From: Pedobacter panaciterrae
Lineage (GTDB): Bacteria; Bacteroidota; Bacteroidia; Sphingobacteriales; Sphingobacteriaceae
Direction: 5' to 3'
Assembly (NCBI RefSeq): GCF_013204795.1
Contig: NZ_JABMKW010000020.1
Span: forward strand, 1-64,000
DNA length: 64,000 nt
Shown: one piece after another, positions 45,425 through 52,992 of the stretch
How the letters are laid out: each line of letters begins with the position of its first letter
Position numbering within the stretch: the stretch's first letter is position 1
Program-made: the position numbers and the translations under genes
Notes under the pieces: model-generated
What the model saw: the letters and a program-made list of their open reading frames with translations, nothing else
The model's database searches: none
Told to the model about the DNA's origin: nothing

Positions 45425-46474
45425 CTATTTAGAAATTAGCTTTTTTAATTCCATCAATAGTTCAATATCTTTTTGCCTTATTTTTCCTTCTCTATTGGGA
45501 GGTGTGTTTAAAATTAAGATATTATTTTGGGCAGTAGTTATTTTATAATCCTCAACCAGTTTGTCTATAGACTTGTAAGTAGTGTCTTTGGTGTTATAAA
45601 ACCACTTTGAACTTATGCATATGGTGGATTCCCAGGGCATATAGTAATTCTCATTATTGTGAGAGAATATTTTTGGATCAGGCGTTGCAGGGAGGTATGG
45701 GTCACCTAGTCTAAAATCGCTTGGGAAGTATCTGATAGGATAGCCTTCTTTTTGCTGAGCAGGTAAAACCATGTGCTGATCAGGATTTCCAGGTGCACCT
45801 ATAGACCAGTTAATTCCTATTTGGCATTGGGGTTCTTTAGATTTTATTGCTTTATAGATCTCAGCAGCAGGCCATCTGTTGTTTTGTTTTACCCAGCCTC
45901 CATCAAACCAAAACTCTACAACTTTAGTTTTGGACTTCTGAGTTATAGCAATTAACTCGTTAATTTGATTTACCATAAAATCATTATACGCTTTGTCCAG
46001 AGTTGTCTCCTCGGTTTTCGCATTCTCATGTCTGTCCCATAAAGAGTAATATAATCCTAAACCTATATCGTACTTTTTGCATGCTTTTGCAACGGCTTCT
46101 ATTACGTTAGTCTTGTTGGCAGAACTATTTACATCATAGGTGGTATACTTACTGTCCCAAAGGCAAAACCCGTCATGATGTTTAGTAATAAGTATTACAT
46201 ATTTCATCCCGGCATCTTTAGCTGTTTTAACCCATTGTTCTGCATCAATTGCAGATGGATTATAAGATGTTGGCGGTAATGTTCCGTCGGTCCATTCTTC
46301 ATCATGGAAAGTGTTGATGCCGAAATGAATAAACATTCCGTATTTACGATTTATTTGTTCTAATTGGTATTTGCCAGGTTTTGAAGAGGGAGTGGGCTTT
46401 GTAATACCTTCCTGGGCTAGAGATAATTTTACTATTGCAAGCAATACTAAGGAAAATAAGATGTGTTTTTTCAT
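45425..46474 (-). CDS. Alpha-L-fucosidase, GH29
   Basis: 349 residues with a signal peptide ending LSLAQE. GH29 landmarks are YGMFIHFGINTFHDEEW, ITKHHDGFCLWDSKYTTYDV and the nucleophile D191 in EFWFDGGW. The first motif is typical of the GH29-B-like group, often specific for alpha-1,3/1,4-linked fucose. Many family members are longer (450-600 residues) and have C-terminal beta-sandwich modules. This one consists of little more than the TIM barrel. It is convergent with the dehydrogenase pair. A LacI-type palindrome lies about 125 bp upstream. Confidence 0.9.
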   Translation of the reverse strand: MKKHILFSLVLLAIVKLSLAQEGITKPTPSSKPGKYQLEQINRKYGMFIHFGINTFHDEEWTDGTLPPTSYNPSAIDAEQWVKTAKDAGMKYVILITKHHDGFCLWDSKYTTYDVNSSANKTNVIEAVAKACKKYDIGLGLYYSLWDRHENAKTEETTLDKAYNDFMVNQINELIAITQKSKTKVVEFWFDGGWVKQNNRWPAAEIYKAIKSKEPQCQIGINWSIGAPGNPDQHMVLPAQQKEGYPIRYFPSDFRLGDPYLPATPDPKIFSHNNENYYMPWESTICISSKWFYNTKDTTYKSIDKLVEDYKITTAQNNILILNTPPNREGKIRQKDIELLMELKKLISK

Positions 46475-46597
46475 TTAGTGGTTTAGGTTTTGGTTCATTT
46501 TGATGATTCACCAGCGCTGATAATATTAAGCCTGATGAATCGAAAGGTAAGGAAGTAATTTCGCAAATCAGATCTTTTATCGCCACTTAAAACTGCG

Positions 46598-46607
46598 CAA
46601 ACGTTTG
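46598..46607. promoter_or_regulatory. LacI-type palindromic operator candidate
   Basis: CAAACGTTTG is a perfect 10-bp palindrome with the central CG typical of LacI/GalR-family operators. It lies 124 bp upstream of the GH29 start. No LacI-family gene is in the window. Confidence 0.35.
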
Positions 46608-46967
46608 TGTATAATGTGTTTAAATGCTTATTCCGCTCTTTTTTCTTCGGTTTTAGGATATTGAACCTGGTCTGGAATTATGGTATTCAACCGGATGTTA
46701 ATTAAAAGTTAATATTTGTGTGTTGTGAAATTTAATTTAATCATCTTCATGCAGAAATCCAGCCTGTCTAAGCTTCCGTTTACTTTAAATTATTAATGAA
46801 TAAATTATTTTAGATTGTGATTATTGTGTTACGTTATTTTAATTGTCTATTTATCAGTTGTTTAAAACAAAGTATTAATTTTATTACAAAGTAATATATA
46901 AATGTTATAACTTTATTAATGCTATATCGATTTTCCTTTATACTCACAAGAATATGTTAGTGTAAGT

Positions 46968-46975
46968 TAACTTTG
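46968..46975 (+). promoter_or_regulatory. -7 promoter box (TAACTTTG) of the FG-GAP operon
   Basis: An exact TAnnTTTG match, predicting a start near 46980 and about 30 nt of leader before ATG 47010. No TTTG at -33, so an activator may be needed. Confidence 0.55.
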
Positions 46976-46984
46976 TTAAGCAGA

Positions 46985-47009
46985 AAACCAAACTAACCAA
47001 ATTATAACC
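46985..47009 (+). other. G-free A-rich leader element, copy 1
   Basis: AAACCAAACTAACCAAATT followed by ATAACC, touching ATG 47010. A closely similar element precedes the gene at 51783 in the same cluster. This kind of leader replaces a Shine-Dalgarno sequence in Bacteroidota. Confidence 0.5.
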
Positions 47010-47087
47010 ATGTGTAATTGTATGAAATTTTATGTGCCTTTGGCATGTTCAGGCATTTTGTGGTGCACTTTGATAACGAAAGTATGA
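47010..47087 (+). CDS. Putative 25-codon leader ORF
   Basis: ATG 47010 follows the G-free leader directly and opens a 25-codon frame (MCNCMKFYV ... LITKV). Its TGA overlaps the lipoprotein ATG as ATGA (47084-47087), so reinitiation is possible. The peptide has four Cys and a hydrophobic middle, and it matches no known leader. Alternatively it is the remnant of another gene's N-terminus put out of frame. Translation is not proven. Confidence 0.4.
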   Translation: MCNCMKFYVPLACSGILWCTLITKV

Positions 47088-50000
47088 AGAGACTTTACTA
47101 TCCAATTATTTTTATTTTAATGTTTTCGGCTTGTAAGCAATCCACAAAAGATGCAGCAAATGCAGTCGCCGAAAATCCTTTGTTTAAATTGTTGGATTCT
47201 GCACAAACCAATATTCTTTTTGCAAATAATATCAAAGAAACCTTCGAACGAAATGTTTTTAACTACCCGGCTTTTTATAATGGCTCTGGTGTTTCTATAG
47301 GAGATTTAAATAATGATGGACTGGAGGATATCTATTTTTCCGGTAACATGACATCGAATAAACTCTACCTGAACAGGGGTAATATGAAGTTTGAGGATGT
47401 GACAGCTATCGCTGACGTTACAGGTAGAACAGAGGGATGGAAAAACGGAGTCAATATGGCCGATGTTAATGGCGACGGGTTGTTGGACATCTATATATGT
47501 TATTCAGGTAAATATCCTGGCGAGAACAGAAAAAATCAACTGTTTATTAATAAAGGGCTAACAGAAAAGGGCATTCCTCAATTTAAAGAAGAGGCCGAAA
47601 TCTACGGAGTGGCAGATTCTTCTTACAGTACACAATCCTATTTTTTTGATTACGATAAAGATGGGGATCTTGACATGTTACTGGTAAATGAGAACATTAG
47701 GGTACTTACCGAGCTTGATGATATTACTATTCAGGAACTTCAAAAAACTCCAGATAGCTTGTCTGGAACCAAATTGTTTAGAAACGAAGGAGGGCATTTT
47801 AAAGATGTTACCCTTAAGGCAGGCTTACATAGTTCAGTATTGTCATATGGATTGGCCGCGGCTACCTCGGACGTAAATGGAGATGGATGGCCAGACATAT
47901 ATGTTTCAAACGACTATTCTATACAAGATCGTTTATATATCAACAATAGAGATGGGACATTCACTGATCAATTGACGTCAAATCTTCGGCATATTTCTAT
48001 GTATTCAATGGGCAATAATGTTGTGGACATAAATAATGATGGGTTAATGGATATATATACCCTTGATATGATTCCCGAAGATAATCATCGCCAAAAACTG
48101 CTCCAGGGATTTGATAACTATGAGTTTTTCGATCTGAATTTACGCAATGGCTTGTATTATCAATATATGCGCAATATGCTTCATATAAACAATGGTAACG
48201 GAACATTTAGCGAGGTAGGCCAACTGGCAGGTGTTTCCAATACTGACTGGAGCTGGGCACCTTTATTTGCCGACTTTGATAATGATGGCTGGAAGGATCT
48301 TTTTGTAACCAATGGGTACCTTCATGATTTTACCAATATGGACGTGGTAAAATATAATGCCAATTATTTCAACAGCATAAATGGGGATGTTGAACCCCGT
48401 CATATTTTAGATATGCTGAGCAAATTGCCGTCTTCTGATGTAAAGAACTATATCTATAAAAATAAAGGTGGTTTTGATTTTGCAAATAAGTGTTTTGATT
48501 GGGGGATAGATGTTCCATCAAATAGTAGTGGGGCAGCATATGCTGATCTTGATAATGACGGTGATCTGGATCTGATCATTAATAATATAAATAAACCCGC
48601 CTTTATTTATCAGAATCAGGGAGACTCGACCACTCATTATCTTAAAATAAAACTAGCCGGATTAAAACAGAATACCGTAGGTATAGGGGCTAAAGTTACC
48701 ATCTATTCAGATGGTAAGCTTCAGTCTTTAGAGCAAATGCCTTCCAGGGGTTATTTATCCAGCGTTTCGCCAATCTTACATTTTGGATTAGGTAAGAAAA
48801 ACACAATTGACTCCATATCAGTGGTTTGGCAAAGTGGTAAAAAACAAGTTTTGGCCAAAGTTAAGGCCGATCAGTTATTGCTGTTAAATGAAAAGGATGC
48901 TTTAGGGAATTACACTCCGCCGGGTATAAAACCTGCATTGTTTAAGGAAGTAATATCCCCGGTAGATTTTGTTAAAAGTAAGAATGGCATCAATGACTTC
49001 AAACGTCAGCCATTAATGACCAATCCACAATCTTTTGCTGGTCCTTGCATGGCAAAAGGCGATGTAAATAAAGATGGTCTGGAAGATGTTTATGTTGGTG
49101 GAAATAAGAATGAACCTGGTGTATTATATATCCAGCAGAAAAATGGCAAGTTTATTAAAAATCAAAAGCCTTTTGAGGGTGATAAGGATAGTGAAGATGC
49201 AGACGCAGTATTTTTTGATGCGAACGGTGACGGTTTTACCGATCTGTATGTTGTAAGCGGTGGATATCATGGTTTTAATGTTGCCGATCCATTATTGCAA
49301 GATCGCTTGTATATGAATGATGGAAAGGGGAATCTTTTAAAATCAACCGGTACGCTTCCCGAAATGCATGTAAGCAAAAGCTGTGCGCGTGTAGCAGACT
49401 TTAACGGAGATGGACATTTAGATGTTTTTGTTGGAGGTCGGGTGATCCCGGGTCTTTATCCCGAAGCCCCAAAGAGTTATCTTTTAATAAACGATGGAAA
49501 AGGTCATTTTACAGATCAGTTAAGCCTTATTTGTCCTGAATTAAATCAAGGTGGGATGATTACTGACGCTGCATGGATAGATTTAAACGGTGATAAAAAA
49601 CCCGATTTGGTTACTGTAGGAGAGTGGATGCCGGTTAATGCATTCATTAATACAAGCGGAAAATTAGTAAATAAAACCAAAAGTTATTTTGATAAAGAAT
49701 ACAGTGGCTGGTGGAATAAACTTCAGGTTGGTGATTTTAACGAAGACGGCAAACCAGATTTAATTGTTGGAAATCTCGGTTTAAATAGTCAATGCAAAGT
49801 CAGCGATAAAGAACCTGCAGAAATGTATTATAAAGATTTTGATGGTAATGGTGCCATTGATCCTATTCTATGTTTTTATCTGAAGGGAAAAAGCTTCCCT
49901 TATATAACCAGGGATGAATTATTAGATCAAATGAGCATAATGAGGCCACGGTTCTCAAATTATACAAGCTATGCTGATGCGACATTGAAAGATGTATTTA

Positions 50001-50404
50001 CAGCAGATGAATTAAAGGATGCTAAATATTTAAAGGCCAACTGTCTTAAAACTACCTATTTTCAGAGTGGAACCGACGGGCGTTTTCATGAAAGGGATTT
50101 ACCCGTTGAAGCACAAATGGCTCCGGTTTATACCATTACTTCTATTGATTATGATGCAGATGGTCATAATGACCTGCTATTGTGTGGTAATATGAATCAG
50201 GCCCGACTTCGTTTCGGAAAATACGATGCTAATTATGGAGTACTGTTAAAAGGCAATGGTAAGGGTAGTTTTAGCTATATACCTCAGTATATATCCGGAT
50301 TTAAGTTACAAGGGGATGTTAGAAGTGTAATCGAGATTAACAATACGATTGTCTTTGGTATTAATCAGCAGGGTGCAAAGGCCTATCAGTTAAAAGGAAA
50401 ATAG
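47084..50404 (+). CDS. Large FG-GAP/VCBS-repeat lipoprotein with ASPIC/UnbV domain
   Basis: About 1,107 residues from ATG 47084, with a lipoprotein signal (ILMFSACKQS). Roughly 14 calcium-type D-x-N/D-x-DG-x-x-D motifs occur, for example DLNNDGLEDI, DVNGDGLLDI, DFDNDGWKDL and DFNGDGHLDV. They mark two integrin-like beta-propellers (about 40-480 and 640-1100). The linker near residues 520-610 is an ASPIC/UnbV domain (VGIGAKVTIYSDG ... LHFGLGKKNTID). The frame is open back to a TTG at 47018, but the lipoprotein start is clear. Such proteins are surface-exposed and often accompany polysaccharide or haloperoxidase-type genes. Binding or enzymatic function is unproven. Confidence 0.9.
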   Translation: MKRLYYPIIFILMFSACKQSTKDAANAVAENPLFKLLDSAQTNILFANNIKETFERNVFNYPAFYNGSGVSIGDLNNDGLEDIYFSGNMTSNKLYLNRGNMKFEDVTAIADVTGRTEGWKNGVNMADVNGDGLLDIYICYSGKYPGENRKNQLFINKGLTEKGIPQFKEEAEIYGVADSSYSTQSYFFDYDKDGDLDMLLVNENIRVLTELDDITIQELQKTPDSLSGTKLFRNEGGHFKDVTLKAGLHSSVLSYGLAAATSDVNGDGWPDIYVSNDYSIQDRLYINNRDGTFTDQLTSNLRHISMYSMGNNVVDINNDGLMDIYTLDMIPEDNHRQKLLQGFDNYEFFDLNLRNGLYYQYMRNMLHINNGNGTFSEVGQLAGVSNTDWSWAPLFADFDNDGWKDLFVTNGYLHDFTNMDVVKYNANYFNSINGDVEPRHILDMLSKLPSSDVKNYIYKNKGGFDFANKCFDWGIDVPSNSSGAAYADLDNDGDLDLIINNINKPAFIYQNQGDSTTHYLKIKLAGLKQNTVGIGAKVTIYSDGKLQSLEQMPSRGYLSSVSPILHFGLGKKNTIDSISVVWQSGKKQVLAKVKADQLLLLNEKDALGNYTPPGIKPALFKEVISPVDFVKSKNGINDFKRQPLMTNPQSFAGPCMAKGDVNKDGLEDVYVGGNKNEPGVLYIQQKNGKFIKNQKPFEGDKDSEDADAVFFDANGDGFTDLYVVSGGYHGFNVADPLLQDRLYMNDGKGNLLKSTGTLPEMHVSKSCARVADFNGDGHLDVFVGGRVIPGLYPEAPKSYLLINDGKGHFTDQLSLICPELNQGGMITDAAWIDLNGDKKPDLVTVGEWMPVNAFINTSGKLVNKTKSYFDKEYSGWWNKLQVGDFNEDGKPDLIVGNLGLNSQCKVSDKEPAEMYYKDFDGNGAIDPILCFYLKGKSFPYITRDELLDQMSIMRPRFSNYTSYADATLKDVFTADELKDAKYLKANCLKTTYFQSGTDGRFHERDLPVEAQMAPVYTITSIDYDADGHNDLLLCGNMNQARLRFGKYDANYGVLLKGNGKGSFSYIPQYISGFKLQGDVRSVIEINNTIVFGINQQGAKAYQLKGK

Positions 50405-50420
50405 AACTATTATTATTTAT

Positions 50421-51740
50421 ATGAGAAAACTATTGTTTTTTAGTTTGTGCGTAATATGCTTCGCCGCATGCCGCAACAATGAAAAATCACCGGAGCTTAG
50501 TAATAAGGATATTGCTAAAGTCCTGGATGAAATGACTTCACTAATGATCCATGACGTAACAAATCCTCCGCTTGCTGCCCGATTTTTTACTTATGCAAGT
50601 CTTTCTGGTTATGAGGTAGTTGTACAAAATGACTCCAATTGTATTTCGATGAAGGGGATATTGAATGACTATCCGGAAATTATTAAGCCATCTGTTCCCG
50701 GAAGCTATTCTTATCAGTTAAGCGCAATATTGGCTATGATTGCGACAGCAAAAAAAATGCAGCCATCCGGAAGTTTGTTTGAAAAATATGAGCAATCATT
50801 TTTAGACTCCTGTAAAAAAATAGGATTTTCTAACAATGTTATTGAGAATTCTAAATTATATGCACAGCAAGTAAGTAAACAGATATTAGGATATGCCAAG
50901 GCAGATAAGTATAACAAGATCAGTAACTATCCCCGCTATACACCTCTAAATATAGAAGGTAGCTGGTATCCAACTCCACCTGCTTATTTCCCACCGGTTG
51001 AGCCGTATTTTAATACCATACGTCCGTTTACACTAGATTCCTGCTCTCAATTTAAACCAGCACCTCCTGTCCCTTTTTCTAAGGATAAAAATTCGGCGTT
51101 TTATAAATTGATGTTAGGTAATTATGTAGAGGGAGGGGCAGGGCTAACACCAGAACATAGAGCGATAGCCGCATTTTGGGATTGCAATCCTTTTGCATTA
51201 AAAAGTGATGGACATTTGTTAACCGGCATGAAGAAGATCTCTCCGGGAGCACACTGGATAGGTATAGCAGGAATTGCATGTAAGCAATCGAAGTTTAGTT
51301 TCTCTAAATCTTTAGAAGTATATACCATGGTGTCTGTTGGTTTAACAGATAGCTTCATTAGTTGTTGGGACGAGAAATTCAGAAGTAATAGGATACGACC
51401 AGAAACCGCCATTAGGAGCTATATTGATCCCAAATGGAAACCATTGCTACAAACCCCGCCATTTCCGGAATATCTAAGCGGGCATTCTTGTATTTCCGCT
51501 ACTTCTTCTGTTATACTGACCCACTATTTTGGTGATAATTACCATTATACTGATGATGTTGAAGAGAAATATGGCCTGCCATCCAGAAAATTCACCTCAT
51601 TTAAAGCGGCTGCAAAAGAAGGAGCAATGAGTAGGTATTGGGGTGGTATCCATTTCATGGATGCTATAGAAAACGGAATGACCACTGGCTTTGGTGTTGG
51701 GGAATTGGTCATCTCGAAATTGAAAGCCAAACAATCTTAA
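50421..51740 (+). CDS. Vanadium-dependent haloperoxidase/PAP2-like lipoprotein
   Basis: 439 residues with a lipoprotein signal (VICFAACRNN). The C-terminal half is helical and carries the vanadate/phosphate pocket of the haloperoxidase-PAP2 superfamily: NRIRPETA (basic RP motif), FPEYLSGHSCISATSSV (the SGH catalytic box) and a later R...H segment, MSRYWGGIHFMDA. That spacing is typical of bacterial vanadium-dependent haloperoxidase-like proteins rather than small PAP2 lipid phosphatases. Halide oxidation versus phosphatase activity cannot be settled by sequence. It lies 16 bp after the FG-GAP lipoprotein gene, a pairing also seen in other Bacteroidota. Confidence 0.85.
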   Translation: MRKLLFFSLCVICFAACRNNEKSPELSNKDIAKVLDEMTSLMIHDVTNPPLAARFFTYASLSGYEVVVQNDSNCISMKGILNDYPEIIKPSVPGSYSYQLSAILAMIATAKKMQPSGSLFEKYEQSFLDSCKKIGFSNNVIENSKLYAQQVSKQILGYAKADKYNKISNYPRYTPLNIEGSWYPTPPAYFPPVEPYFNTIRPFTLDSCSQFKPAPPVPFSKDKNSAFYKLMLGNYVEGGAGLTPEHRAIAAFWDCNPFALKSDGHLLTGMKKISPGAHWIGIAGIACKQSKFSFSKSLEVYTMVSVGLTDSFISCWDEKFRSNRIRPETAIRSYIDPKWKPLLQTPPFPEYLSGHSCISATSSVILTHYFGDNYHYTDDVEEKYGLPSRKFTSFKAAAKEGAMSRYWGGIHFMDAIENGMTTGFGVGELVISKLKAKQS

Positions 51741-51744
51741 AAAT

Positions 51745-51770
51745 AAACCAAACAAACTAAATTTTTAACC
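51745..51770 (+). other. G-free A-rich leader element, copy 2
   Basis: AAACCAAACAAACTAAATTT followed by TTAACC, 12 bp before ATG 51783. It resembles the element at 46985-47009. It suggests an independently strong translation start within the operon. Confidence 0.5.
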
Positions 51771-51782
51771 TAAAAATCAATT

Positions 51783-52877
51783 ATGAAAAAAATCTTTACC
51801 ACGCTCGCTATTGTTTTAATCACCGCTAAAGTTTTTTCCCAGGGATGTGTAGCAATCCGAAGCACCGGAGGGATTTGTGCAATGACCGAACATCCTGATA
51901 GCTCGCTAACATCTGATGGTGGAAGTTGGGTTTTGAATATCAATACCCGATATTTTATGTCAAATAAGCATTTCAAAGGCGATGTTTATCAAAAAGAGAG
52001 GATTAAGGCTGGAAACGAAGTGATCAACCATCAGTTTGCTACTGATCTTTCCCTGATCCGAGTATTCAACAGTCGTTGGTCTGCAATGATAGATGTTCCT
52101 ATTATCTCCAATGCCAGATCCTCCAAGTATGAGCATAATGCGCCGCCAAATCTTAATGACGAAAGACATAGTATGCACTCATTTGGATTGGGTGACATTA
52201 GGGTTGCAGCTTATCGCTGGTTGTTCAATCCTGCAACCAGTCCAAAAGCAAATGTTCAAGTAGGATTGGGGATTAAATTTGCGACAGGTGTTTATGATTA
52301 TAAGGATTACTGGCAAAATGTTGGTCCTGGTAAAAAACCAGAATTACGTACCGTAGATCAGTCAATTCAATTGGGCGATGGAGGAACAGGTTTAACCCTT
52401 GAAATTAATTCATTTGCTAACATAAAAAACAACCTTGGTTTGTATGCTAATGCTTTTTATTTAAGTAATCCACGTCAGAATAATGGAGTAAGAACTTATC
52501 GCGAGTTAGTTAGCCCAGCATTGGCTAACGAGGCAATTAGCAGTGTTCCAGATCAGTTTATGGCAAGGTTAGGAGCCAACTATGCTTTGAATAAATTAGT
52601 CGTTTCTGCAGGTGGACGAATTGAAGGTATTCCAATTCATGACGTTATTGGTGGAAGTGGAGATTTCCGCAGACCAGGATATGTTATTTCAGTTGAACCA
52701 AGTCTTACTTATCAGCTAAGCAAAATAAATATTTATGCTTCGGTACCTGCAGCGGTATACAGAAAAAGAACTCAAAGTGTTACCGACAGGGCGCGCTCAA
52801 CTGCTACAACATTTGTAAACGGGGATGCAGCCTTTGCGGATTATTCTGTCAATCTGGGAATTTCTTTCAGACTGTAA
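51783..52877 (+). CDS. Outer-membrane beta-barrel protein
   Basis: 364 residues. The signal peptide ends AKVFSQG. The mature part starts with a Cys-containing segment (GCVAIRSTGGICAMTEHP). It continues in alternating strands typical of a 12-plus-stranded outer-membrane barrel, closing with YSVNLGISFRL. A transport or structural partner role in the haloperoxidase/FG-GAP cluster is plausible. No substrate motif is seen. The gene follows by 42 bp and is closed by a strong terminator, making a three-gene unit. Confidence 0.75.
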   Translation: MKKIFTTLAIVLITAKVFSQGCVAIRSTGGICAMTEHPDSSLTSDGGSWVLNINTRYFMSNKHFKGDVYQKERIKAGNEVINHQFATDLSLIRVFNSRWSAMIDVPIISNARSSKYEHNAPPNLNDERHSMHSFGLGDIRVAAYRWLFNPATSPKANVQVGLGIKFATGVYDYKDYWQNVGPGKKPELRTVDQSIQLGDGGTGLTLEINSFANIKNNLGLYANAFYLSNPRQNNGVRTYRELVSPALANEAISSVPDQFMARLGANYALNKLVVSAGGRIEGIPIHDVIGGSGDFRRPGYVISVEPSLTYQLSKINIYASVPAAVYRKRTQSVTDRARSTATTFVNGDAAFADYSVNLGISFRL

Positions 52878-52890
52878 TAATTTGAATAGG

Positions 52891-52936
52891 AAGCTGTCCA
52901 TAAAGCACAATCGTGCATTATGGACAGCTTTTTTGT
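52891..52936 (+). terminator. Rho-independent terminator
   Basis: An 18-bp stem with one mismatch (AAGCTGTCCATAAAGCAC / GTGCATTATGGACAGCTT), loop AATC, then TTTTG. It ends the FG-GAP-haloperoxidase-barrel unit. Confidence 0.9.
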
Positions 52937-52992
52937 TTCTATGCCTTTGGTAAATGAATATATAATTGTAATTTGAAGCAAACTAAACACAA

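Larger units (their letters stand above)
46475..47009. other. Intergenic regulatory region between GH29 and FG-GAP genes
   Basis: About 535 bp with no supportable gene. It contains the CAAACGTTTG palindrome (46598-46607) and two small inverted repeats (46858-46870, TTGTTT-A-AAACAA; 46883-46895, ATTAC-AAA-GTAAT). A -7 box lies at 46968-46975, followed by a G-free leader. It separates two divergent transcripts. The rest is AT-rich sequence in which I see no RNA gene. Confidence 0.6.
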
